Shown: one piece after another, positions 25,432-37,100 of the stretch | Position numbering within the stretch: position 1 is the first letter of the stretch | How the letters are laid out: every line of letters starts with the position of its first letter | Assembly (NCBI GenBank): GCA_025558075.1 | Contig: JAHLKF010000002.1 | Span: forward strand, 992,001-1,056,000 | DNA from: Gaertneriomyces semiglobifer | Taxonomy: Eukaryota; Chytridiomycota; Chytridiomycetes; Spizellomycetales; Spizellomycetaceae | Reading direction: 5' to 3' | DNA length: 64,000 bases | Position numbers and translations under genes: made by a program | The notes under the pieces: generated by a model | What the model was told of the DNA's origin: nothing | The model's input: the letters and a program-made list of their open reading frames with translations, nothing else | The model's database searches: none

Positions 25432-26808
25432 ATGATTATCCCCGCCGTTGATACCACGGAGGTCTTCAAGGTATTGCACTAGTGCTCCCTTGTCCTGTCA
25501 TGCGCATACCCCTGCTAAATCAATGTGCAGCCCGACCTTTTCAAGGTACACTGCCCCTCCATCTATTTCTGATGTCCCAGCTTGGCCTAATGCACTGGGA
25601 AACAGGGCAAAGTTGCTTTTGTTACTGGCGGAGGCAGCGGAATTTGCATGGCCATGACAAAGGCTCTCATGAAGTGCGTTATACTTTGAATGGAGTTGCG
25701 TGCCAAGTCCCTAATGTGGATTCGCAGGCATGGTGCCAAAGCTGCCATCTTTAGCCGAACTTTGGAAAAACTGCAGAAATCTGCTGATGAGCTCACCAAA
25801 GAGACTGGTATGCTGTTTCTTCTTCCACTATCGTCCGCAACCGAAATCCAACTCGCGTATTAGGACAGGAGTGTTTTGCCGTGGCAGGAGATGTGAGAAA
25901 GTTTGGCGACTTGGAAGCCGCACTGAAGAAGGTTCACGAGCACTACGGGAGGATTGACATCGTTGTGTGTGGTGCGGCAGGAAACTTCTTGTCCACAGTT
26001 GAGAACATCAGCCCCAATGGTTTCAAGGTAGATGAATGATTGCCGATTGCATCATGGAAATTCTCGAGCCTTTGACACTCATTTTCTTGTAGAGCGTCAT
26101 CGATATTGATCTATTGGGTACCTTCAACACCGCGAAGGCTGCTTTGCCCTACCTCAAAGAGACGCGTGGACAGGTGTTGAGTGTTAGCGCGACCTTCCAC
26201 TACTCTGCAACCGCCATGCAGGTAATATTGGTCCACGTCCGTATGGTCACCTATATGTTGCTAACGGTGATGTACTTAGGCTCATTGCGCAGCCGCGAAA
26301 GCTGGGGTTGACGCTCTCACTCGGTTGGTTTCAGCCCCTGTGCAGAAATCCGCCTACACCTTACCTGACTTTTTGTGTTAACTAGGCATCTCGCCGTTGA
26401 ATGGGGACATTATGGAATCCGTGTCAATGCAATTGCTCCCGGGGTGGGTGTGCTCTTCAGCTCCGTTATTTCATGTTCGTAACAGTGACTGACTAGCCTG
26501 TAGCCCATTGAATCCACAGTCGGCCTTGAGAAATTGACACATAAGCAAGCCAAATCCGGTCTCATGCGCATTCCACTGCAAGCTGTGGGTTCCACATCAG
26601 ATATTGCCCAGGCGACGGTATATTTATGTTCGCCCGCCGCTCGCTATGTCACTGGTGAGATTCTTGTGGTGGATGGAGGCCATTGGTGAGTTACGAGATC
26701 TCTTGATTCATGCATACGTCCGCCGTGTTCCTAATGTTGCACTCTAAAAGGTTGACCACGGTTGGCGTTGCCCCACCAGAAGTATGGCAAGCGCCAGCCA
26801 AGCTTTAA
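25432..26808 (+). CDS. SPS19: Peroxisomal 2,4-dienoyl-CoA reductase (DECR2/Sps19-like)
   Basis: An SDR-fold NADPH-dependent enzyme for beta-oxidation of unsaturated fatty acids. Ten exons: 25432-25470, 25531-25545, 25606-25673, 25728-25807, 25864-26027, 26093-26221, 26280-26323, 26386-26443, 26504-26685 and 26751-26808; 278 residues. Exon 2 is only 15 nt (PDLFK). Motifs: cofactor loop TGGGSGIC, GRIDIVVCGAAGNFL, SVIDIDLLGTFN, AHCAAAKAGVDALTRHLAVE, WGHYGIRVNAIAPGP and VTGEILVVDGGHW. The C-terminus AKL is a PTS1-type peroxisomal signal. The usual TGxxxGIG is TGxxxGIC here, replacing the last Gly with Cys. Intron 26324-26385 uses a weak GTTGGT donor. Confidence 0.92.
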
Positions 26809-26970
26809 ATGGCTGGATCCCGATGACGATGTCTGTATACACGTACAGCTGCATCTCTAGGCTCTACACTTATCATGCCATCCACGATTGGGCCTCGTAT
26901 TCGTATTAGATGATCAACAGTAGCGTGATCTAATATACTTACAACCATCACCGTAACACGCACAACACGT

Positions 26971-27820
26971 TTAAGGCATAGTTGCCATGATGTGGTCAAA
27001 CAACTCATTCACATTCATCCCAGTTTTTGATGATACCGCCCGGAATTCTAGGCCCCATTCCTTGGCCTTTGATGTCATCCGGTAAGTGTCCTGCTTCATC
27101 TTGAAGCACAAATCGTGCGATCTTACCTGCTTCATCGCATCCTGAACCTTGACGACAATGTTGTCTGCCTCGTCTGCCTTCATTCCCACCACTACTGCAA
27201 GGGCATCTGGTGCGTTTCTGCGAAAATGGTTAAGCCGGAAACGTGGACGCAGCAATCTTGAGACGCAAAACACACCTCCTGTACTCATTGTACCAGAAAG
27301 GCAGCTCCTTGAAAGAAGGTACGCTTAGCATGTCGAAGCACAGGAGTACCGTCTAGACGCAATTGTTAGCAGTCCTTCCAGTACGCGTGGAATAGGCGGA
27401 CAGGTGAGTACATTTGCATCTATGAAGAATTGTTCGAGTAAAGGTCGATATCGCTCATGGCCTGATAGACACCAAATGTTCAAAGTGTATTTGGTCCTAA
27501 ACTCGTGCTTGAGTTAAAGGCTGTCGTGGCATTCACGGTACTCGAGAGGTTCGCACCTGTCATTCGTCGTTTTCACGCATAGATCAGCGCCGAGAGTCTG
27601 GTGGTATTCCGATGCAAACGTATTCGCTACTGCTCTAGACGGCGCATTCCATTACTGATTGAGTTTCGTAGCTTCATCGTGAAAACCCAAGCTCGCCTTA
27701 CCTTTGTACTAACGCGGTCTTTCCGCACCCTGCTGCTCCTGCGACCACCACCTTTTTTGCTTCAACAGTGTGCCGAAGAGCAGTCGCAGCCGCGCCCGAC
27801 GAACCCGTCTCCGATGCCAT
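26971..27820 (-). CDS. Divergent Rab-like small GTPase
   Basis: A Ras-superfamily GTPase with Rab-like layout. Exons are 27820-27702, 27634-27557, 27496-27412, 27352-27276 and 27217-26971; 201 residues (189 if an internal 36-nt segment, 27126-27091, is also spliced). G1 is AGAAGCGKTALVQR. Switch I is followed by YHQTLGADLCVKT, like the Rab TIGVDFxxKT. G3 is WCLSGHERYRPL in place of WDTAGQERYR, G4 is GMKADE in place of GNKxDL, and G5 is SSKTG. The catalytic Gln of switch II is His, and the Asp of WDTAGQ and Asn of NKxD are also replaced. The C-terminus (DHIMATMP) has no prenylation Cys. It may therefore act as a weakly hydrolysing or effector-like GTPase; this is inference. Subfamily not assigned. 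Confidence 0.8.
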
Positions 27821-28003
27821 GCCTCTGTCTTTGAATAGTGCAGCGTTGCGAGTCGAACTTCACAGCTGTAAAGTTGGACGTGTTCTGTCGCGAAATGTCG
27901 CGAGATTGCCATCGAACTTTTGGACCTTCGCCAAACGCTGATACGCAACATTGAACATTTTACTTTATAGCATTCGGAAAGGAAGCTCAGATTGGCAGCC
28001 AGA

Positions 28004-31000
28004 ATGGCAGGGATTGAGGTGTTCATCGACCGCGGCGGGACATTCACGGACACCATTGCGTTTTGCAACGGCAAGACGCACGTAGTAAAACTTCTATCTG
28101 TAGATCCACATAACTACGCCGATGCACCCACTGAAAGCATCCGCCGGGTCTTGGAGCATTTCACCGGGAAAGCGATAGATAGAAATCGTCCGGTACCTAC
28201 CGAGGATCTTTCAGTCATTCGCATGGCCACTACGGTGGCCACCAATGCGTTATTGGAGCGCAAAGGAGAGCGTTCCGCTCTGCTAATAACCAAGGGCTTC
28301 AAAGATTTGCTGTACATTGGCAATCAGGCGAGGCCGGACCTCTTTACGCTCGAGATCAAGTGCCCGGATGTACTGTATGACGAAGTTGTTGAAGTAGATG
28401 AGAGAGTCATCCTTGTGAACTCGGATAACAGCACACGGCCAGCTGTCGACGATTCTCCGCTCAGCGAGACCGATGTGCTTAAAAAGGGAATTACTGGAGA
28501 ATGGGTTTATGTACGGCGGAAGCCCGACTTGGATGCTTTGCGTGAGCAACTGGAAAGAATTCGCGGCCGCGGCATCCAAAGCATCGCCGTCTGCTTGATG
28601 CACTCCTACACATATCCTGACCACGAAATTATGCTGGAGGGCCTCTGTAAATCACTTGGTTTCAGCAACGTTTCTCTGTCGACGCGTGTGATGCCAATGG
28701 TGAAGATAGTGTCTCGCGGAAACTCGGCCACGGCAGATGCGTATTTGACGCCTTGTTTACTGAAGTATCTTCAAGATTTTCAAGCCGGGTTTGACCAAGG
28801 AATTCAGAAGAATGTCCGGGTTGAGTTCATGCAGAGCGATGGAGGGTTAACCAATGAACTCTCAGGCGTTAAAGCTGTGTTGAGCGGTCCGGCTGGTGGT
28901 TTAGTTGGATATGCCCAAACAAGTTGGGAAAAGGGAGGCAAAGCGATTATTGGATTTGATATGGGTGGTCAGTAACGTATGTGCAGTTGTTTCATAATGG
29001 CCCGGAACTGACCGTTCCATTCGCCCACATAGGTACAAGTACGGACGTATCAAGATTTGCAGGGCGCTACGAACATGTCTTTGAAAGCTCAATTGAAGGC
29101 GTGACGCTTTACGCCCCTCAGCTTGACATTCGAACTGTTGCGGCTGGTGGCTCATCGCGACTGTTCTTTCAAAATGGGTTATTCGTCGTCGGGTAAGTTC
29201 CTTGGCACGAACGATGGCGAGCTATTGGAGTTGCAAGCTAACCTTTTTCAAGGCCGGAAAGTTGTGGTGCTCACCCTGGACCAGTGTGTTATAGGAAAAA
29301 CGGTCATCTTGCGGTCACCGACGCCAACTTATTCCTGAACCGTCTCCTTCCGAATCATTTCCCGCACATTTTTGGTCCCAAGGCCAATGAACCCTTAGAT
29401 ACCGAAGCTACTTCCAATGCATTCGTTGAGCTTACGCAATATATCAACTCCACCGCGGAGAAGGGCAAGCACATGACCCCGGACGAAGTGGCCTACGGAT
29501 TCATCAAAGTCGCCAACGAAACAATGTCCCGACCTATCCGAGCACTTACCCTTGGTAAAGGGTTGGATGCCCGTGAGCATATACTGGCGTGTTTTGGGGG
29601 AGCGGTAACAATTATGTTGCGTTGTCTGCCTATTGGCTGTTCGGCTAAACTCATCCCGCTCGGTAGGCTGGGCAACATGCTTGTGGCGTCGCCAGAGCTT
29701 TAGGAATACGACGGGTACTGATTCACAAGTACTCTTCCATTCTATCGGCATACGGTTTAAGCTTGGCCGCTGTTGTCCATGAGGAGCAGGAGCCTAGCGC
29801 GTTGACACTACAATCATCAGCTATGGAACACCTAGCACAACGTGTTGCTGTTTTGAAAGCAAAGTGTCAAGATGCTTTGAAGCAGCAGGGCTTTACTCCA
29901 TCGCGGATAATCAACGAGGTATACCTAAACTTGCGATACCAAGGCACTAGCACAGCTTTGATGACACCGCAACACGATGATGATTGGGAATGCCAAAGCT
30001 TTTTAGACAGTTTTGTGCGGTCGTACCAGCAGGAATTTGGATTTACTTTACAGGATCGAGACATTATAGTCGATGATATTCGCGTGCGCTCAATCGGAAG
30101 CAGCAGCGAGCAAGCTGATGTGGAAACTTCTGTTCACGAAGAATTGCGTAAATTGCAGCCGCGCCGTGTTGACTCACGCAAGTGCAGTAGTTTAGAAAGC
30201 GTCTACTGGGAGGGCGGCAGAAAGGAGACACCGACCTATCTCTTGCAGGATCTGGAAAAGGGTGACGTGGTAGTTGGTCCTGCTATTATCGTGGATAAGA
30301 ATACCACCATTGTAGTGGAGCCAGGCTACCGTGCGCTTGTGACTTCTGAACACGTCGTACTCGATGCCATGGAGGATACGCATGTGCGCACAGTCTCGCA
30401 AAATGCTGCCACGAAAGCCTGTGATCCAATTTTGCTGTCGATCTTTTCTCACCGCTTCATGAGCATTGGGGAGCAAATGGGAAAAACTCTCCAAAAAACT
30501 GCCATATCCACGAATATTAAAGAGCGGCTTGACTTTTCCTGTGCCCTCTTTTCTGCTGACGGCTCACTCTTATCAAACTCACCGTCGATTCCAATTCATT
30601 TGGGATCCATGGCCGATACCATCAGGTATCAAATTGCGCATCATGGTGCTGACCTGAAAGAAGGCGATGGCATCATGACCAATCATCCGTCCGCCGGAGG
30701 AACGCATTTGCCAGATATTACTTTGCTTTCTGGTGTGTGGGTCGAAGGGAAGCTGTGCTGTTTTGTTGCCAATCGAGGACATCACACGGACGTTGGTGGC
30801 ATGACGGCCGGTTCCATGCCGCCTGGATCGCAGTTCTTATATCAGGAAGGAGCTGCTATCAAGAGCTTTAAAATTGTGCGCAATGGTCAATTTGACGAAG
30901 CCGGTCTCATCCAGCGTCTTGTTGATGAACCAGGACAATATCCGGGCTGTTCAGGTACACGCAGCTTGCGGGACAACATTTCGGATCTGAAAGCCCAAGT

Positions 31001-32203
31001 CGCTGCAAATGTTCGTGGAATCCATTTGGTGAAGATGTTGGTAGATGAGTACGGGTTGGATGTTGTCGTGACATACATGCAGCATATTCGCGACAATGCC
31101 GCACTCAGCGTGAAGAGACTGCTCAAGAATATCCATGCAAAGTCGGCAGGTGCGAAACTGGAATCGGTGGATTACATGGATGATGGCAGTCCGATCAAGT
31201 TAGCGGTGCATATTGAAGTCGGTGACACGGAAGACGACACGAGAGCAGTCTTCGACTTTACGGGAACCGGTCAGCAACAGCTTTGCGAATGCGCAGAAAA
31301 ACCGTGGTAGCCTAACATTTTCTCTAGGAGTACAGTGCCTGTCAAACATTAACGCCCCGAAATCGATTACGAGCAGTGCTATCATCTACTCGCTGAGATG
31401 TTTGCTCGCATCAGACATTCCACTGAATCAAGGAGTGTTAGATCCCATCAAGATCATCATTCCGAAAAACTCATTGCTTGACCCGAGCGACTTAGCCGCA
31501 GTTGTTGGAGGAAATGTTATGACAAGCCAGCGTTTGGTAGATGTCATTTTCAAGGCTTTTGAAGCATGCGCCGCGAGCCAAGGGGCAATGAACAATTTTA
31601 CCTTTGGGCGGGATGCAACCGAAGCAGGGTCGGACAAGTCATTTGGCTATTACGAAACCATAGGCGGAGGTTCTGGTGCAGGACCGACGTGGCACGGACG
31701 CAGTGAGTGTATTCTGACACGCGAAGAGACTGATCACTCTCTGCTGACTCTTTAAACTACCAGGCGCGGTCCAGGTTCATATGACCAACACACGATCTAC
31801 CGACCCAGAAATCTTGGAACGACGGTATCCGGTGGTTCTGCGTGAATTCTCTGTTCGCGGCGGAAGTGGAGGAAAGGGACAGTATACTGGCGGCGACGGG
31901 ATCGTAAGGGAGCTGGAATTTTTAGAGCCGTTACAAGTATCCATGCTCTCGGAAAGGCGTGTCCATCGGCCATACGGATTGAGAGGAGGCAATTCAGGGG
32001 CGGCAGGGCGCAATTTGATCATCTTAGCTTCCGGTCAAACCTTGAATTTTGGAGGGAAAAACAGTCTCAAGCTCAGCAAAGGTGATCGAATGAGAATAGA
32101 GACCCCTGGAGGCGGCGGTAAGTTTTGCGAACGGTTTTGATGCTACCTTGACGCTGAACGTTGTCGTTTATTAGGTTGGGGTTCGAGTGATGTCAAAAGG
32201 TAG
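28004..32203 (+). CDS. OXP1: 5-oxoprolinase (ATP-hydrolysing)
   Basis: Opens 5-oxo-L-proline to glutamate with ATP, in glutathione turnover. Seven exons (28004-28967, 29033-29192, 29253-29604, 29667-31269, 31328-31702, 31764-32117, 32175-32203) give 1,278 residues, the normal size of the fused eukaryotic enzyme. The HyuA-like half (to about residue 720) has [41 protein letters not shown] and [15 protein letters not shown]. The HyuB-like half has [57 protein letters not shown] and the terminal TPGGGGWGS. Every splice junction falls inside one of these motifs and restores it. Introns at 28968 and 31270 have unusual GTCAGT and GTCAGC donors. Confidence 0.95.
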
Positions 32204-32376
32204 TTACAATTGAAGCTAGCAGGAGCGGCTTTATGTCCGTCATACCGGCGCGAAAGACGTAGATAGATGGCCAAGCTAGGAGTCTAGGTAGTTTGACTAA
32301 ACTGGTGTATGGGTTTTAACGACTCGGCAACAACTTCTATTATGGAAAGATCCTTTCAACTTGCACCAGAGTAGCC

Positions 32377-32806
32377 TTACAGATCGTTTCGTTCCGCGGA
32401 TGGTGCGTGTCGTATGCTCTCGCACTTCTGATCACCTCGGATACAGATGTACCAATCTCCTACAGGGCACTTTACATCGGTAGATCTCGGGCATGGACAA
32501 TCAGCCGGTTTTGGGGCGCAGATATTGGTCCCAGGGCATATGTAGGACTGGCAGCTTCCTGTAGCAAGTATGAGTTTCTGCAAATGAGACTCTCAAATTG
32601 CCCTGCTACTTACCAAAGTTACTTTGTGACCTTCTCTGCTGTTGCTGCTGCTTTTGGGATGCATCCTCTTGCTCGGACCCACCGAAGAAGGAAGAGAAGT
32701 CGAATGCGTGTGCCGTATGCGCTAACATGGCCAGGCACAGCAGCACAAAAACTAGCATGCTAGATGGCTTGAAGCGCATAGCTGATGACACTCCTCGTTC
32801 CCTCAT
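32377..32806 (-). CDS. LCL2: LCL2-like secreted/ER protein
   Basis: Fungal 'long chronological lifespan 2' family; in yeast linked to ER-associated degradation. Exons are 32806-32614 and 32558-32377, with an intron at 32613-32559 (GTAAGT..ACAG); 124 residues from the first ATG. A signal peptide is visible at MRFKPSSMLVFVLLCLAMLA, so the ATG at 32779 (115 residues) may be the true start. After the signal come FDFSSFFGG and a Gln-rich stretch. The Cys-rich core follows: SCQSYICPGTNICAPKPADC then PCPRSTDVKCPVGDWYIC, reproducing the CxxYxCPGTxxCVxxPxxCPC pattern of LCL2. Confidence 0.85.
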
Positions 32807-33060
32807 TGCGCTCTGATGTTTGCTATTCGTCGCCGTCGTTGGATGCGTTTGTCGAAGGCTTTTGCAGGATCTACGCGCGTTGGGTAGTTTGCGGCGAGTT
32901 CGTCGAGAGAAACAAACAGCTTTGTTGGCAGCTTTCTTTCAGGAATAACGGAAAAGAGTTGACTTCGCACCCAAACGGCTAGTTGAGGAACGAACACCTT
33001 TGGCTTTTGAACCTGAAGTGAACGGCCCGCGTTCACGTTTACAAGAAGCGATCGTTGGCA

Positions 33061-33954
33061 ATGTCCGAACATTCACAGTACCTAACCGAGACGATCGATG
33101 TCGCTCGTACCGCCGGCGGTATCATCAAAGAGGCTTTCGCTAACCGCACCAAGCATGTCGACCTGAAAAACGCCAACGATGCAGATCTCGTAACTCAAAC
33201 CGATACGAAAGTAGAGGCACTGATTTTCAGTACCTTGCGTCAGAAGTACCCGTCCCACAAGTTTGTGGGCGAAGAATCTGTGAGCGCCTCGGAGGATAAG
33301 AAAACTGGGATTGCGGATGATGATGTTCCCACATGGGTCATTGATCCGGTGGATGGCACAACCAATTTCGTCCATGGGTTCCCGTTCGTCGCCGTATGCA
33401 TAGCGCTGGTACTCAATCGTGTGCCGATCGTTGGCGTCGTATATAACCCAATCTTGGACGAAATGTTTCATGCAGTGCGGGGGCAGGGAGCCAAACTGAA
33501 CGACACCCCACTGCCGCTGCCTCCCACACTTCCGCTACCATCTCTCGCAACGGCGTTGGTGGCTACTGAATACGGATCTGACCGCCAACCATCAATTCTG
33601 ACCCCAAAATTCAATGCATTGCACAAAGTTGTGGCATCGCCTGTACGTGGGGTTAGAAGTATGGGATCAGCTGCCTTAACGATGTGTTACGTCGCTAAGG
33701 GTGTGCTGGATGCATACTGGGAGGCCGGTGTTCATGCGTGGGATGTGGCGGCATCTACTGTTATTTTGAGAGAAGCTGGTGGCCTAGTGGTGAACTGGGA
33801 AAAGCAAGAGAAGGGTACTGATGGTACCGAGTTCTACGATATTTGCTCGCGAAACGTCGTTTGCGTGAGGAAAACAGCCAACCCAGAGGATGCTGCGAAC
33901 ATTGCGCAAACCATCCGAGATGCTTTGGAGGAATGCGCTTACGCTAGAGACTAG
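33061..33954 (+). CDS. Inositol monophosphatase
   Basis: Hydrolyses inositol phosphates to myo-inositol in a Mg-dependent, Li-sensitive reaction. Single exon, 297 residues from the ATG at 33061. Signature residues are in place: DLVTQTDTKVE, FVGEES (metal-binding Glu), WVIDPVDGTTNFVHGFP (DPxDGT metal motif, about residue 98), GVVYNPILDEMF, RGVRSMGSAA and the second signature WDVAASTVILREAGG. The length equals other eukaryotic IMPases. No targeting sequence is seen. Its start lies 254 bp from the divergent LCL2 gene. Confidence 0.95.
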   Translation: MSEHSQYLTETIDVARTAGGIIKEAFANRTKHVDLKNANDADLVTQTDTKVEALIFSTLRQKYPSHKFVGEESVSASEDKKTGIADDDVPTWVIDPVDGTTNFVHGFPFVAVCIALVLNRVPIVGVVYNPILDEMFHAVRGQGAKLNDTPLPLPPTLPLPSLATALVATEYGSDRQPSILTPKFNALHKVVASPVRGVRSMGSAALTMCYVAKGVLDAYWEAGVHAWDVAASTVILREAGGLVVNWEKQEKGTDGTEFYDICSRNVVCVRKTANPEDAANIAQTIRDALEECAYARD

Positions 33955-34196
33955 AGGTGCTCCCGCTAGACCATTGCTAGCAATGAATCTAAGCTGCTAC
34001 TTATACTATTATTGGAAGACAATGCATCGCCTTACTGGCAGCTTGTCTGTGATAGTTAACGGCCATGCCATATGTGAGAAAACCACAAATGAACAGGGCC
34101 ATCAGTGGACCCAGTCGCATCGCCAAGTGGCATGCGGAAGGCTGTCCATAATCAGATATATATTTGAAACCTCGCCAATTACACCTGGTTCTGATA

Positions 34197-37100
34197 TCAA
34201 TGGGCTCGCGCCAACTCCGAAAAATAACCCAATAGCTCCTGCAGCGTAAATTCCAGTCGGGCGTTAGCTTCCGGATAACAGCTTCCAATGAGCTCTTCAT
34301 AACGCTTGTAGGTCTTGGCAAATTCCTCCTGAATACCGCGCCATATAACTTGTAGCAAGCCATCCTCATCCGGATAGTGTTTCTCAACACGCTTGTAGAG
34401 GGACTCGAGGCCTTTCTTGATCTGAGAAATAATGTTCTCAGTGACACGAACGGATGGAAATACCAAAAGCATGGACCACTCACTTCTTTCCCAGGGTACT
34501 TCTTTAATACCTCCTTGAGTGCCGATCTGTTATACTGCACATGGTAGTTCACTTCCTCTGGGGTGTTGGTCTTCAGCAAAGACTCTACTCCATCAAAAAA
34601 GTCCTAGGGCCAAAGGCAGTTAAGGCTTCTTTGAGCACAGTACGATATACGTATGATACGCCTACTTACCCAGAGCTTGCCAAGAGGCTTACGTATGACA
34701 ACCTTACAGTAAGTGTCCAAGTGGATATCATACATACCCTTCGCTTGCTTGACATACGTGTCTAAGGCAGATACTTTGCGTGCACGCAGTTCAGAGTAGA
34801 AATGATGCATGTTTTCTGGGACGAAGAAAGGAATGTCAGCATCCGAAGCGTCCACGCACAGTGAACAAGAAGTCGCTCACCGACGTGCAATATGTGAATG
34901 TTGAGATGTTCTTTGTCATCCGCTCCAGCTTTGGGATCGTTTGCGACTTGCTGTGCCATTGCATCGAGGGTGACCATGATGGTTTTGATAATCTTCGCAT
35001 ACGCCTCATTCACAACCTTTCGAGTGCGACTGTAGTTCTGCCCAAGAAATGATTCCATGCGGTCGACGAATTTGGGGAAAGTGCGGACAAACAGCAGGAT
35101 GCCCGACCTCTTTTTAGATGTGACCTTGGTGGAATCAATGTTCGCCATTTGGTCTTCTATAAATTTGTCCCAAAGTTCTTGTAACCGTTTTTGTATTTCT
35201 TCGAGAAGCAGTAAGACGTAAGTATGGCTGGTATCCTGATAGTCTTGAGTAAATGGCTCAAGTCGGGCCATCATCCCTATGGCGAAAGTGTAATCCGCTT
35301 TTACACCGGCATCTAAAACATCCAAGATTTCTTCACGGACGCCTTCAAACATGCCTTGGACCAACTCCTGAATCCTTTTTGTTAATTTGAGATCCTTGAT
35401 GGCTGGGCGCCGGCGGTCAAGATCATCATGCCCATCGTTTTCCTTTTCCCTACTGGTGGGGGTATCCAAGGTCGGTGATGTCAGGTCCATGGTGGAGCTT
35501 TGAACTTTGTGGCTTCTATGTAAACTGAACAAATCGGTAATGAAGTTCTGTTCCCGGACAAGGATAGGCAAGAGCGATTGAAGGGTCTCCTCAAGGGCTT
35601 CGTCAGGCCACATTCTCTCATCAATTCCGACATCCAAGCTTTGCATGCTAACACCAGTAGGTCCCCTCCCATGGCTCCCACTTCCTCCTCGTCTGTGACT
35701 TCTGGAACTCTTGATGCTCGCCGCATCGTCGCTAGTGTCGTCTTCAACAAATGAGTCAGTGTCCTTTGTACTCCTGAGTTTACTCCGTTTGTTGCCAGCC
35801 CGCTCAGGAGGATGAAGATGCCCAAGGTTAGCATTAGAACCACGAATAGCGGATTTCAATGCACTGCCAGCAGCTGAAGTAACAGCAGAAGTCATGGCAG
35901 TTCCAGCTGACACAGTGCTTTTGAGAGCTGTCGTGGCGGCTGATGAAACGCTAATGGTGACAGATGTGGGTCCAATAAATACGTAGTCCAGCATAGATTC
36001 TTCTATCCTCCTCATATGATGGAGCTTCAACTGCTCTATGAATTCGTGAATATCTCTCGCATACACACGACCCATCTCGTGCACATAGCTCATTTGAAGA
36101 TCATAATGTTTGCGCGTGTCGACGTCTTTCAGCCATGTCAGCAGCCTCCGAAACCGGTACAACTTTTCTTCGATGCTCTCATGGCCATATAGCTTTAGGC
36201 TACCTCTGCGGGACGTCCGAGTTTTATCGCTCATGTATGAGTCTGCCTGTGGTCGCGGTCAGTAATATTATGGGATGCACCCGAGGAGAACAAAGGTTAT
36301 TACCTGCGTCTGAAAGTATGCATTGAGGTGCTTTTGCAGCCGGGCAGCAAACTGAACCCCATAGCCGTTCAACAACGCCAGGCGTTCTTTCACGGCTTGC
36401 ATGTTCCCTACATCACCACTAAACTTCTTACTGACAACCTCCATCAGCCTCTCTGTGGCCTCCTCACACTGCTGTATTCCTTCATCCTCATTCAAGGGTT
36501 CGTTACGAAGTGCCTCAATGATATATCCGGGTAAATAAAGTGATGCCAGTACTGTCTCGACCTCTTTCAATAATAGCTTCTGATTCTCAGAAGTAATTTG
36601 CATTCCTTTATGAGAAATTTCGATTTGATGAACATCTTGGCCCATTGCCTAAAAGCGGGTTATGATCATTGTGGTGTTTGACTCGTGCACAGAACTTACA
36701 TCCAACATTCGGGTATAATGAGAAATCCACTCTTCAATCTCACCCAGCTGACTTAACGCCTTGTCTAATTGTCCTACGACATTGTTCGCATGCTCTTCAC
36801 TAGAAATAATCGCATGGACATTTGCCTACAATCGGTGTTGGTTGAGACCCACAAGTGTGAGGACTATGACTGGCTCCTACCACTTCAAGGGCCTGTAGTT
36901 CTTCCAGTAGTCGCGCCTCGAGTGCCGCAGCATCTCTGCTCGCTTGCCAATTGAAATCATTTAAAACTTCGTCCAAATCCACTTGCGGCGCTTCGGGCAC
37001 GACTGGCAGGAGGACCACCTCCTCATCAGAAGAGTCTTCCTCCACTTCCGGCACAGTTGAATCGAGAGGTTTTACCGGCGCCGTAAGGTTTGTCGAGAAT

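Noticed and set aside
34001..34579. 192-codon minus-strand frame near the SEC3 end
   Set aside because: It reads through the last SEC3 intron in another frame; the spliced frame gives the conserved SEC3 C-terminus.
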